A DNA stretch of 64,000 bases, from contig OY978526.1 in assembly GCA_963854835.1 (NCBI GenBank), positions 42,385,140 to 42,449,139 on the forward strand, written 5' to 3'. Under the pieces are notes generated by a model, which was not told where the DNA came from, did not search any database, and saw nothing but the letters and a program-made list of their open reading frames with translations. Origin of the DNA: Megamerina dolium. Taxonomy: Eukaryota; Arthropoda; Insecta; Diptera; Megamerinidae. Positions 14,956 to 25,140 of this stretch are shown here, one piece after another; positions within the stretch are counted from its first letter, which is position 1, and each line of letters begins with the position of its first letter. The position numbers and the translations under genes were made by a program.

Positions 14956-15157
14956 TGCTGCAACTAGCCACCGACGTAAAAACGTAGAACGTGTCAGGTG
15001 ACACGACCTATCTTATGGGAATGTCGTGTTAACGAAAACTCACCACCGTATGACGGTGACGTAGACGATGCTCGTAGCGGAGAAAATCAATGCAATTTTG
15101 TATGTTCTTACGTACGGGCGGTACGTACGTACGCTACGTCGGTGGCTAGTTGCAGCA
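14956..15157. mobile_element. 202-bp MITE, Harbinger-like, TTA target duplication
   Basis: A compact element with terminal inverted repeats beginning TGCTGCAACTAGCCACCGAC and ending with its complement. TTA flanks both sides (14,953-14,955 and 15,158-15,160). It is clearly more GC-rich than its surroundings and contains a TACGTACGTACG palindromic run near its right end. It has no transposase. An open frame across it is coincidental. Confidence 0.85.
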
Positions 15158-15552
15158 TTAGACGTATACGAAAGGGTATCGGTAATAACATGAAGAATGT
15201 CAATGTAACTAGTAAAATTTCTCTATCAACACAATTCAAGTGCGTATGAGATAAATGTAAGAAACTAGGCGAACGGAAAATTTGTAAGGTTTACTAGTAA
15301 ACTACATGATATGTCAAATCAGCAGTTTAATTTCTTCAGTTCTGTCACTTCTTAGTAAGAACAACTGTTTTTTCTATATTATGAATTCTTACTAGTAGAA
15401 ATATTAACAGTAAAAATTTGCTAGAATTAATTTGCTTCCTCAGCTTTCCCTCTTTTAATGGTTTCAAGTTAGAAATAGTAAAATTTGTGCTCAACTGTTT
15501 TCGTGTAACATGTTACTGTCAAACATGTTCAGATTGGTCTATAATTAAACCA

Positions 15553-16030
15553 TGAATCCACTTGCAAACGAACAACGCTTACAGATTATTGAATTTTATT
15601 ATCAAAATACTCGGTTCATTCAATCATTCATTTTATGGTCAGTTTGGGCGACCTTCTGAGGCGGCTATTCTGAATCTTGTGACTGATTCGAACCAAATTT
15701 ACATAATTGGACATTAAACCACCAACACGCATACGTAGAGTGCGAACAGAGGAAAATATTGCAGCTGTATCCTCCAGTGTTATTGATGACCGTGAATTAT
15801 CGATTTATTCGTGAGATACCGGCCGATATTGGAGAGAGTATGCCAAAATTGAACCCAGCGTATGAACCATTTGAGGCGCAGCTGCGGTCAACATTTACAT
15901 GAAATCATCTTTAATAATTGAATTATATAGATCGTTCTATCGACTCAAAAAAAGATTTCATTCATTTCTCTAAATTTTGTTTTGATTTTTTTTTTAATCA
16001 AATCCAAAGGCTATTTAAAAATCACCCTGT
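15553..16030 (+). pseudogene. Tc1/mariner-superfamily transposase remnant
   Basis: The frame starting ATG at 15,553 reads MNPLANEQRLQIIEFYYQN, then GQFGRPSEAAI, which matches the N-terminus of a common insect DDE transposase family as I recall it. After about 60 codons, stops and frameshifts appear. The middle is deleted, and the C-terminal part (HLRRSCGQHLHEIIF-like, ending near 15,915) follows. The segment finishes near 16,030 with 'ATTTAAAAATCACCCTGTA', resembling a terminal repeat of this family; the matching left end is not evident. Confidence 0.6.
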
Positions 16031-16445
16031 AAATTATAAAAACGATTATTTCACAATTTTTTTAAATAGCGTAATGATGCCATTTTTAAGAAATGGTTGG
16101 AAATTCAAAAAAAAGAGGCAAAGTAAGTAGAGAAATTAAGCAATAATGAACAGGATGCACAACTAATGAGAACCATTGCTTAAAACACATTCCACTATCG
16201 GAATTTCTCTATTTACTTTGCCTGTTTTTCATTTCTACGCGTTATATTCCTATTATGTTCATTATTTAAAGGACAAACCTACATTTCACACAATTCCCCC
16301 TGATAAAATCTTACTTTCATGTGCAAGCATTCAATGTCTAGGATATTTATGAATATGTAGATAATTTTAAAATAAAACAAACTTTCGTTGAAAAAAATAA
16401 AAAGATAAATAACTAAATAAAATTCAAGTATAAAAGAAAAACAAA
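16031..16445. other. Intergenic DNA with an imperfect inverted repeat
   Basis: No gene. A block around 16,112-16,133 (GGCAAAGTAAGTAGAGAAAT) recurs in inverted orientation around 16,202-16,223, giving a possible stem with about 70 bases between. It may be a small MITE remnant. Confidence 0.45.
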
Positions 16446-17215
16446 ACATAAGAAATTAAAAACTTAACTATTTCCGTTTAAAAAATACGTAAAGGATTTT
16501 TTGAGCTCTTTGAAATCTCTTCCAAATTCTTCTAAAACTTGTGCCACCTTTTTTTTCACTGCATATTAGTTCCATTTCCATTTCCTGAAGTTCCCCCATA
16601 TCTTCTCAAAGCACATTTTGAGATTCTTTAAATATTTTCCAAAAAAATTTTCGGAAGGTCCCCATTTTTATTCTTCCAGATTCATGCGATATAGAAGACG
16701 TGTCTGTTGTCGATGGTGACAGCTGTGGTGATGTCGAAAGTAATGTGAACGTGGCGATGTCTGATGAATCAGGTGACGGCACTAATATTTAAAAAAAGAT
16801 TGTGATTGGTACATGATAAATATTATGAATTCAAAATTTTGACCTTTACTTACATAGAACACTTTCTTCCATTAATTTCTTCCAACATTGTTAATTTCGA
16901 AATGTTCAACAATTTCATGGATTTGTTGGTACAATGGCCAGTTATACGGTGCACCGCCAATTGTTCCAATGCTACCCTTCTCTTTTCTAAAAGTTGATAT
17001 TATTTAACCACAAATATTAAGTAAAATTTAAACAAGTGCCTACCTATATCTATTTCTTAAATTACGTGTTTTTTCTTGGAGCTCTTCAGCAGACACGTCA
17101 ACTCCATAAATCTTGAGCTCTTCCACCATTAGGTCATAGACGTGCATGTTTCTCGCCCACACCTGAACCACGATTTCTTCATGGTTTGAACTTAAAATTG
17201 TACTAATACAAAGGT
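16446..17215 (-). pseudogene. Myb/SANT-like DNA-binding protein remnant
   Basis: The minus strand from about 17,205 encodes NHEEIVVQVWARNMHVYD, then a DVSAEELQEKTRNLRNRYR motif. That fits the trihelix Myb/SANT-like domain of Harbinger-associated or host regulatory proteins. A GT donor near 17,043 and an acceptor near 16,991 join to a next exon with GGAPYNWPLYQQIHEIV, the usual continuation. Soon after comes an in-frame stop near 16,878. Further C-terminal sequence (16,450-16,790: an SPSTTDTSS region, then KKVAQVLEEFGRDFKELKKS) is recognisable only in shifted frames. No intact start codon was found. A decayed gene or transposon accessory protein is the likely reading. Confidence 0.55.
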
Positions 17216-17554
17216 ATGAAAAGTAAGCACAAAAGTCATTGTTATATATATTAATATATGCAATGAAACACAATTAATTTTACGGATTAATAAAATAAAA
17301 TGCCAAAGAAACACAAACCAGCTACTACTTTGACTATTTTATGTCATATTTCTCTAAAATGATCTAATTATAAACAACTACTAAACTTTTTAAGAGCATA
17401 TTTTTGCGCCAGTTAAACTCAAAACACACCATTAGTGGTGAATGGAAATTCATTTAACCATACATTTGACATTTCATTTAAGTGATTATTTGTTTATTTG
17501 GATTTCGGCAAGTATGAATATTTATTTATTAAACAATAACAAAATGTGTTAATA
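17216..17554. other. AT-rich intergenic spacer
   Basis: No coding or repeat signal recognised between the Myb/SANT remnant and the mariner element. Confidence 0.45.
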
Positions 17555-17556
17555 TA

Positions 17557-18716
17557 TTGGATCCATAACTTAATTCGTGAGGTTTTTTTTCAAAATTTAT
17601 ACGTTTATTTAAGAAAAACATGTACAATAGGATTATTGAAAGTATTGCCCAGCTGAAGCTATGACTTTTTCCCATCTTTCTGGCAATTTGTGGATTCCAT
17701 CTCAAAAGAGCTGCGCCGGCTTGGCGGTCAAGAATGAATCAAGCCAATTTTTAATACACTGTTCTGATGTGAACCTTATTCCAGTGAAGGCGTTCTGATT
17801 CTGACCGCTGTTGCAACATGAAGCCGAGCGTTGTCATGATGGAAAATTATGGACTCATGTCTGGTCTCATATTCCGGGCGTTTTTCGGCTATTGCTCTCT
17901 TCAAACGGATTAATTGTATTCCGTAGCATTCTCCATTCACGGTTTCACCCGATTTTTGAGGCTCATAATACAGCACACCCTTCTGATCCCACCAAATACA
18001 GAGCATTACCTTCGCGCCATGGATATTCGGCTTTGCTGTTGATTTGGCTGGTTGGCCGGGTTTCACATATCATTTTTTGCGCTTCGGGTTGTCATAATGG
18101 ATCCATTTTTCATCACCAGTAACAATCCGATGCAAAAATGACTTCTTTTTGTGGCGTTCAGCAGCATTTCGGATATGCAAAATCGCCTTTCAACGTCTCT
18201 CGGCTTCAGTTCATGTGGCACCCAATTTCCTTGCTTTTGAATGTATCCGGCTGCTTTTAAACATTTTGAAATGGCTGCTTGAGTGACTCCCAAAGATTCT
18301 GCAAGCTCTCCTTGTGTTTGGCAACAATCTTCATCGAGTAATGTTCCAGTTCTTCATCTTCAAACTTTTTTGGCTGCCCAGGACGTTCTTCGTTTTCAAA
18401 GCCAAAATTACCACTTTTAAATCGTGCAAACCACATTTGGCACGTTCGCTCAGCTAGAGCATGTTCACTATAAACTTCCACCAAAATACGATGACTTTCG
18501 GCAGCAGTTTTCCCGCAAAAACACTCTTTCAGGCACAAAGTTCGACATATTTGAGTGAAAAAAATTATTGTTGTTTACGCTTAAAATGAATGGCATATAC
18601 TGAAAAAGACGCACAATCACAATAGCTTTCCAACGCCTGTTCGGAATATTGGAACGATGGAATAATCAAGTTACGCCATCTCTTAGCAAAACGCACGAAT
18701 TAAGTTATAGATCCAA
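17557..18716 (-). mobile_element. Mariner element with intact ends, defective transposase
   Basis: A 1,160-bp element with terminal inverted repeats of about 24 bp. The left end begins TTGGATCCATAACTTAATTC and the right end is its near-perfect complement. TA lies on each side (17,555-17,556 and 18,717-18,718), the standard mariner target duplication. The transposase lies on the minus strand and is broken. Confidence 0.9.
17640..18552 (-). pseudogene. Broken mariner transposase
   Basis: The frame opens with ATGTCGAAC at about 18,551 and continues in pieces. They are a helix-turn-helix region (KTAAESHRILVEVYSEHAL, then RPGQPKKFEDEELE), the linker GNWVPHELKPRDVERRF, the first catalytic-domain segment with CIWWDQKGVLYYE, and HHDNARLHVA with the second Asp. 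At least two frameshifts (near 18,330 and between 18,063 and 18,200) separate them. A deletion near 17,780 removes the PPYSPDLAPSD region with the third catalytic Asp before a residual C-terminus (PERWEKVIASAGQYF). It cannot encode active transposase. Confidence 0.85.
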
Positions 18717-18747
18717 TATTTGTATAACAGATTAATAAGCTCACTTA

Positions 18748-19275
18748 TAGCCTAGACAGACGGCAGCCTAATTCCGGATTACCGAGTTAATTCGAATTAA
18801 CTCGGGCATTAACTGCAGCTAATCTGCATAAAATCTATGAGTTAATTCTCAAAATAAAAGAGGATTAGGGCAATTTGCGATGGCAACACTGCTGAAAATT
18901 GTCTATTGTGAATTTTTCTCCATCCATTTGACAAAATATTAGGTGTGTTAGCTAACAAAAAACTTTCAACAACTGTTAACAGTTTTCAACATGAGAAGTG
19001 TTGGCGAACAAATAAATCCAGCTGTCAATTACGAACGGTGAATGTCAATTTACAAGTTTCTGATAATTTTCAGTTCACGTACTTCTTGTAGATTTTCTCA
19101 TATCGAGAGTCACAGATGACAAAAATTGATAATGATAGTAATGTAAGTGAGCAGACCTAATAAAACAGCAATCAGACGTTTAGTTAATCCGGAATACTGC
19201 CGTCTGTCAGGTTAGTATTTTATTCGGATTAAGTGCGCCGGTAATCCGGAATTAGGCTTCCGTCTGTCTAGGCTA
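18748..19275. mobile_element. 528-bp MITE, TTA target duplication
   Basis: The terminal inverted repeats start TAGCCTAGACAGACGGC and extend about 37 bases with few mismatches, through 'CTAATTCCGGATTACCG'. TTA flanks both sides (18,745-18,747 and 19,276-19,278). Extra inner copies of the 'TGCCGTCTGTC' and 'TAATCCGGAAT' motifs near 19,185-19,210 make a subterminal repeat. No ORF. The TTA duplication suggests the PIF/Harbinger superfamily. Confidence 0.8.
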
Positions 19276-19278
19276 TTA

Positions 19279-19793
19279 CTCAAAAACGTCGTATGTTAAA
19301 GTAGCCCTCAGTTCAGTTTCATGTATTTTATTATTATTAAATTCTTGTCACACAAATATCAACTAAGGAATGAATGTACTATATTTGTTATTTTTCTACT
19401 TTATAACAAAAATATAAAAAATTGTATTGAAATTAAATTTTTGTAAAAACTTTATAATTTTTTGTTTAGCTATTTCGATAAGGCCTATTTCCGTTACCAC
19501 TTTTTTAAGAACCTGGTTCACCTTGGAATCAGTCTCGACAGAACCGGTTCATTAAATCGGAACCACACATCGCTAATGGTGAACATTTTTGGCGGTAAAA
19601 ACTGTGGTTGTTCCATGCATATGTATTAGAGAGTTGCTTGAATACATTTGTTTACATCTTCAAAACCCTCCATTGACGTTAGAATAGCATCTCTCTTTCA
19701 TTCTCTCTAAGCAAATATGAATTAAAATATCAGGTAAAACAACAGCAATTATAACATACAACATACATCGTAACTTACTTTAAATAATCAAAT
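19279..19793. other. Intergenic spacer
   Basis: AT-rich, no gene recognised, and no repeat match noticed within the window. Confidence 0.45.
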
Positions 19794-20020
19794 AATACTA
19801 GTTACTTACTTACTTATGTGGCCATAACAACCGAATATCGATTTAGGCCGAAAATAACATGCTTCTCCAGCCATCTCTGTTCTTCGCTCGACATGACCTA
19901 GCCAGCGCAGCCGCTGGATTTTGATGCGCTTTACTATGTCAATATGGGCATACAGCTCGTACAGCTCATGGTTGTACCTTATTCGGTACTCGCCACCAAC
20001 GCAAATAGGTCCAAAGATCC

Positions 20021-20690
20021 TGCGTAGGACTTTTCTCTCGAAAACTCCAAGTATTCGCTCATCCGAGGTGGAAATTGTCCAGGCTTCAGCGCCATATGTT
20101 AGGACAGGCATGATGAGAGACTTGTAGAGTGTAGTTTTCATTCTTCGAGAGAGGGCTCGACTTCTCAATTGCTTACTCAGCCCAAAGTAACACCTGTTAG
20201 CAAGAGTTATCCTACGCATGATCTCCAAGCTGACGTCATTACTGCTGTTAATGCTGGTTCCAAGATAGACAAAGTCCCTTACTACTTCAAAAGCGTAGTT
20301 GTCAACAGTGACGTGCTGTCCAAGACGCCGGGACTCTTTGTTTGTTGACACTAGATACTTCGTCTTGCCCTCGTTCACCGTGAGACCGTGAGGACTTTTC
20401 TCTCGAAAACTCCAAGTATTCGCTCATCCGAGGTGGAAATTGTCCAGGCTTCAGCGCCATATGTTAGGACAGGCATGATGAGAGACTTGTAGAGTGTAGT
20501 TTTCGTTCTTCGAGAGAGGGCTCGACTTCTCAATTGCTTACTCAGCCCAAAGTAACACCTGTTAGCAAGAGTTATCCTACGCATGATCTCCAAGCTGACG
20601 TCATTACTGCTGTTAATGCTGGTTCCAAGATAGACAAAGTCCCTTACTACTTCAAAAGCGTAGTTGTTTGTTGACACTAGATACTTCGTC
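20021..20690 (-). repeat. Tandem duplication inside LINE copy 2
   Basis: The segment starting 'GGACTTTTCTCTCGAAAACT' is present twice, at about 20,025 and about 20,392. Each unit runs through the thumb-coding region to the 'CTCGTTCACCGTGAGA' block. The upstream (in sense) unit has the 39-nt deletion; the downstream unit (19,806-20,378 frame) keeps those codons. The C-terminal sequence IKRIKIQRLRWLGHVERR follows only the second unit. This is probably unequal exchange or replication slippage after insertion. Confidence 0.85.
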
Positions 20691-22999
20691 TTGTCCTCAT
20701 TCACCGTGAGACCCATCCGACGCGACTCTCTTTCCAACTCTGAGAATGCTGCACTAACTGCTCGCGTGTTCATGCCGATTATGTCAATATCGTCGGCATA
20801 CGCTAACAGCATGACACTTTTGTTGAAGATAGTGCCATTATGTCGTAGATCAGCAGCTCGTATTATTTTCTCCATAATAAGATTGAAGAAGTCGCACGAT
20901 AACGAATCACCTTGTCTGAAACCCCGTTCGGTATTAAACGGTGCGGAGAGGTCCTTCCCAATTTTCACTGCACGACGGGAGTTATGCAGTGTCATTCTAC
21001 AAAGTCGAATGAGCTTTGCAGGAATACCGAACTCAGACATTGTTGCGTAGAGGTAATCCCTTACCGGACTGTCGAAAGCGGCTTTATAATCAACAAATAG
21101 GTGGTGTGTGTCGATCTGTTTTTCTTGGGTCTTCTCCAGGATTTGGCGCAGTGTGAAAATCTGGTCGATGGTGGATTTACCAGGTCTGAAACCACACTGA
21201 TAAGGTCCAATCAGGTTGCTGAGCATAGGCTTCAACCTTTCACACAGTACGCTCGATAGAACCTTGTACGCGATGCTCAGGAGACTTATTCCACGGTAGT
21301 TGGCGCAAATTGTGGGGTCTCCTTTTTTATGTACAGGACAGAGAACACTGAGCCTCCAATCATCAGGCATGCTTTCATCCGACCATATTCTGCTTATGAG
21401 CTGGTGCATGCGGGTGAGCAGCTCATCGCCTCCGGTCTTAAACAACTCGGCAGGCAGGCCATCAGCACCTGCAGCTTTGTTGTTCTTCAGCCTTAAAATG
21501 GCCGTTTCAACCTCGTCATAGTCGGGTGGTGGAACATCAACACCATCATCTGTAATTGGGGTTATCGGGCATTCTCCTCCACTGGCGGAATTGTTCGTAG
21601 CATCGCCATTCAGTAACGTGGAGAAGTGTTCCCTCCATAGGCTCAGTACACTCTGGACATCCGTAACCAGCTTCCCATTTCCATCACGACAAGAAGAGGC
21701 TCCGGGATTTAAACCTCCACTCAGGCGCTTGATCTTTTCAAAGAATTTTCGAGTCTCATTCTTGTCGGTACACATCTCTATCTCCTCACGCTCTCGTCTT
21801 TCCAACTCCCTCTTCTTGCGCCTGAAAAGACGTCTCTCTGCACTCCTTTTCTCTCTATACCGCTCCTTAACAGCTCGCGTTACGCCTGCACGCAGGGTTT
21901 TTCTGTAGGCGGCGTCTTTCTCTGCGGTAGCGTCGCGACACTCCTGATCATACCACTCATTCCTCAGAGGCCGGTAGTAACCGATTACCTCCTCGGCAGC
22001 AGTAGTCATGGAGTGGGATATATGTGTCCACCGTGCGCATGTATCATCAAGTGGGGGAGTGTTCTGCATAAGCAGATCCGATAGTCGAGTGGAAAATGCA
22101 TCTGCTGTCTCTGGTGATAGCAGTTTACTGACGTCGAGCTTTCTCTGTGTGGGACTTCTCTTGTTATTTGCGACACATAGGCATGTGCGCACCTTAGCTG
22201 CAACAAGGTAGTGATCCGAGTCGATGTTGGCACCACGGATCGATTTCACGTCCATCACACTGGAAGCATGCCTTCCTTCAATCACCACATGATCAATTTG
22301 GTTTCTTGTACGTTGATCTGGAGACAGCCATGTCGCTTTGTGGATGTCGAGATGCTGGAATCTGGTACCACCAATTACCATGTTTCGTGCTGCGGCGAAG
22401 TCGATCAGCCTCATTCCGTTATCGGAGGTGTTCTGGTGGAGGCTGAATTTTCCGACAGTTGGACCAAAGGTACCTTCCTTGCCCACCCTGGCATTAAAGT
22501 CGCCAAGCACGATTTTTATATCGTGGCGGGGGCAGCGGTCATAAGCTTCTTCGAGGCGCTGAAAGAAGCTCTCCTTGGTCACATTGTCCTTCTCATCCGT
22601 CGGAGCGTGGGCACATATAAGGCTGATGTTGAAAAATTTTGCCTTGATGCGGATTGTGGCCAGCCGTTCGTTCACAGGCGTGAACTGTGAGACAAGATGT
22701 CGTAGTCTCTTGCTGACCAAAAATCCACATCCTAATTCGTGCCTTTCAGCATGGCAACTGTAGTAGATGTCACAGGACGCTCTTTTGAAGCAGCCCTGTC
22801 CTGTCCATCGCATTTCCTGGAGAGCGGTGATGTCAGCTCTGTATTTTTCGAGGACATCAACCAGCTGGATAGAGGCACCCTCCCTATAAAGGGATCGGAC
22901 ATTCCAGGTGCATATCCATAAATCGTGGTCCTTTTTTCGTTTGCGGGGGTCATCAACAAAAGCGGTAGTCCTTATCCGAGGCATATTTGTTTTTTTCAT
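20375..22999 (-). CDS. LINE endonuclease/reverse transcriptase polyprotein (truncated)
   Basis: An 874-codon frame starting MKKTNMPRIRTTAF at 22,999. Residues 28-260 form the exonuclease-endonuclease-phosphatase domain: TWNVRS with the conserved Asn, ALQEMRW with Glu, GDFNARVG, NQIDHV and SDHYLV. A basic linker rich in Arg and Glu follows (KERYREKRSAERRLFRRKKR). The reverse transcriptase carries KKGDPTICANYRGISLLS, GFRPGKSTIDQIF, VDYKAAFDSP and YADDIDIIG. Thirteen residues present in copies 1 and 3 after KTKYLVSTN are lost by an in-frame 39-nt deletion. The frame then stops at 20,375 where a tandem duplication joins out of register. It nicks target DNA and primes reverse transcription in active relatives; this copy lacks a normal C-terminus. 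Confidence 0.88.
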   Translation of the reverse strand: MKKTNMPRIRTTAFVDDPRKRKKDHDLWICTWNVRSLYREGASIQLVDVLEKYRADITALQEMRWTGQGCFKRASCDIYYSCHAERHELGCGFLVSKRLRHLVSQFTPVNERLATIRIKAKFFNISLICAHAPTDEKDNVTKESFFQRLEEAYDRCPRHDIKIVLGDFNARVGKEGTFGPTVGKFSLHQNTSDNGMRLIDFAAARNMVIGGTRFQHLDIHKATWLSPDQRTRNQIDHVVIEGRHASSVMDVKSIRGANIDSDHYLVAAKVRTCLCVANNKRSPTQRKLDVSKLLSPETADAFSTRLSDLLMQNTPPLDDTCARWTHISHSMTTAAEEVIGYYRPLRNEWYDQECRDATAEKDAAYRKTLRAGVTRAVKERYREKRSAERRLFRRKKRELERREREEIEMCTDKNETRKFFEKIKRLSGGLNPGASSCRDGNGKLVTDVQSVLSLWREHFSTLLNGDATNNSASGGECPITPITDDGVDVPPPDYDEVETAILRLKNNKAAGADGLPAELFKTGGDELLTRMHQLISRIWSDESMPDDWRLSVLCPVHKKGDPTICANYRGISLLSIAYKVLSSVLCERLKPMLSNLIGPYQCGFRPGKSTIDQIFTLRQILEKTQEKQIDTHHLFVDYKAAFDSPVRDYLYATMSEFGIPAKLIRLCRMTLHNSRRAVKIGKDLSAPFNTERGFRQGDSLSCDFFNLIMEKIIRAADLRHNGTIFNKSVMLLAYADDIDIIGMNTRAVSAAFSELERESRRMGLTVNEDKTKYLVSTNNYAFEVVRDFVYLGTSINSSNDVSLEIMRRITLANRCYFGLSKQLRSRALSRRTKTTLYKSLIMPVLTYGAEAWTISTSDERILGVFERKVLTVSR

Positions 23000-23369
23000 T
23001 GGGGGGGTTTTTTATGTGGCGGGTCCCAAACCCAACGCACAACCTCTAACCGAGGGGATTTTCGCCACTCACTTCAGCCGCCTCCCAGCGGGTGCCAGGA
23101 AGACGTTGCCCGGTGGTCGCCACATGGAGGGCCCCCATTAATAATAATGAAAGCGCCATCACAGAGTAAGCAGAGCAAGCTATATGACTACCCCTCATTA
23201 ACAAATAAAGGTATCATCACATAGCGCTCAGATCAAACTACATGACAGCCAGTGAGTTGACTTGCGATGAGTTCAACAAGGATTGCGCTAGCCCCCCCTG
23301 GTTGAGGCAGTTAGACACGTTACCTTACGAAAACACCACCAGACCACCACCAGACTATCAAATACTAGT

Positions 23370-25140
23370 AGTACTTCAAATATTCGTTTATTTGAAGCAA
23401 ATCAGATAACATTGAAACGAATATATGGAATATTTCTTGTACAAGAAACGAATGGAATATTTTATTTGCCTAATATTTTACTTTCACACATTCTCATTCT
23501 ATTTAGATATGCTTTGCAAATATTGTACATGTTTTGAGAGCATAGAAAATTATATGAAAACCAAATACTTTCTTGCAACTCTTTAATATGTATTGAGGAT
23601 TGGTGTGAGTGATTATTTTAAAAGAGATTCAGTTCTGGGCAAAGTAGATTGAAGTGGTAGTAGCACTAGAACAAAAAGAACAATTGTGTGAATTTTGTTG
23701 TTGTTCTTGAGAACGTCAAACGCAACTAGCAGCCTTCTGTGAAAAGTTGATATATACACACACATGCAGTATTGTGAAGCTTCAAAATAATTTTTACAGC
23801 TAACAATCCTTTTAGAAATAAATCTTACTTATATTCCTAAGACTGTAAACTAGTAGATATATTTTCGTAATCTAGTTATGGTAATCTCTAAGTGTAAACA
23901 TACTATCTGACTGGTTAGAAGTTCCTAGGTTGAAATATGGCTAATACTATGTTTTGACCAACCAGTTAATTAAGTTTGTTTTAACTTTTAACTACATGCA
24001 AGTGTTATTGTGAACAGGGTGCGGAAGAAAACTCTCGTAATCGATTAAAAATACGTCTTTCTCATTTCAGCTCATTTTCGATTATATTATATTTTATAGT
24101 GATAAATACTTAGGCAAACGAACGTTCTCTAGGCAATTTATGTATACACACATTAAACGAACAAAAGTTCAAAGTAAGATTTATTTCTAAAGAGATTGTT
24201 AGCTGTCAAAACTATTTTGGAGTTTTTCTTTGATTATTATTGAATGTAGTTAACTGGAAGATATTAATTAAGGATCTTATATTAAAGAACTAGTGCAAGT
24301 GGAGGTAGAGTTCCGTTTGCAGCATATACTTTGCTTATATTCCTAGGATAAAGAAGCATATGCTTGAATCTTATATGATAGTAATAAGTGTTTTTTTGTT
24401 ATTATGGAATGTATAAAATAATGTTATTTTCAATGTTTTTAACATTCAGGCTCGTTAAATGTATGGTCCTCTAAAATGACAGACTACTTATAACGATGAT
24501 TTGTGATTTTATATTAAAGTATGTAGCAAAAAACAAAAATTTAATAAGAATTAATCCTATTCCGGAAAAAAGTCTAAAATATTATCAAAGGGGGTGACTT
24601 ACTCATGTAAGAGAAGTAGTGTTAAACTCTACCAAATATAACTAATTGTGACCCAGTAAAAAAGTGGACTGGGGATTTTTCGGCCTCACGCAATGTTAAT
24701 TTACTACAGTTGAACGCATTAACAGGGGTATAAAAAAGAACTATTACTTGTGAAATTTGGGCAAGAAAAACGTTTTAGTTATACTACTCCCATTTCCCTA
24801 GGGTACTTAGTTGAAGATGGGTATTAATTTTGACTATATTGTTGTTGGTCATAATATAAACAACCTTTATAAAATATTGTATATAATACTTTGACAAAGA
24901 GGCTAAACTGGAAATGTTGCTCCTATTTCAACTACTCCCAAACAAAATCTTATCTATAAGGCAGTATCAATTGTGATTTGTCACGATCGGCATAGTTTTT
25001 TGCATATCATTAGAATGGGACATACCTATTGCATTACTTACAGCTGTTTATCAGAAAAGCAGCTGAGTGCTATTGAAATCAGTAATGCTTTCAATGTGAT
25101 TTTGTTATTTGCATAATACATCAATTTATTTCGCATTAAA
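23370..25140. other. Intergenic DNA with a roughly 50-bp inverted repeat
   Basis: No gene. About 23,781-23,832 (TTACAGCTAACAATC, TTTAGAAATAAATCTTACTT) recurs in inverted orientation at about 24,171-24,222. The pair may mark the ends of a roughly 440-bp non-autonomous element. Bases about 24,455-24,545 match the repeat at 3,905-3,995 in inverted orientation. The rest is AT-rich, ending in the 5' UTR and promoter of Timmdc1. Confidence 0.55.

Larger units (their letters stand above)
19803..23360 (-). mobile_element. RTE-like LINE, copy 2, near full length with 9-bp target duplication
   Basis: This is a 3.56-kb non-LTR retrotransposon on the minus strand. AATACTAGT occurs at 19,794-19,802 and 23,361-23,369 as a target-site duplication. 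The 3' end has no poly(A); it finishes in (TAAG)n, seen as ACTTACTTACTTA on the plus strand, as many RTE-type elements do. A GC-rich 5' UTR (about 23,000-23,360) precedes the ORF. It encodes an AP-type endonuclease and a reverse transcriptase. The clade call rests on the endonuclease TWNVRSLY...RWTGQG signature and the RLRWLGHVERR tail; a phylogeny would settle it. Internal damage (a tandem duplication and a 39-nt deletion) makes this copy non-autonomous. Confidence 0.9.

Noticed and set aside
14998..15249. 83-codon frame over the MITE at 14,956
   Set aside because: It lies across a terminal inverted-repeat element and its flank; the residues show no family pattern.
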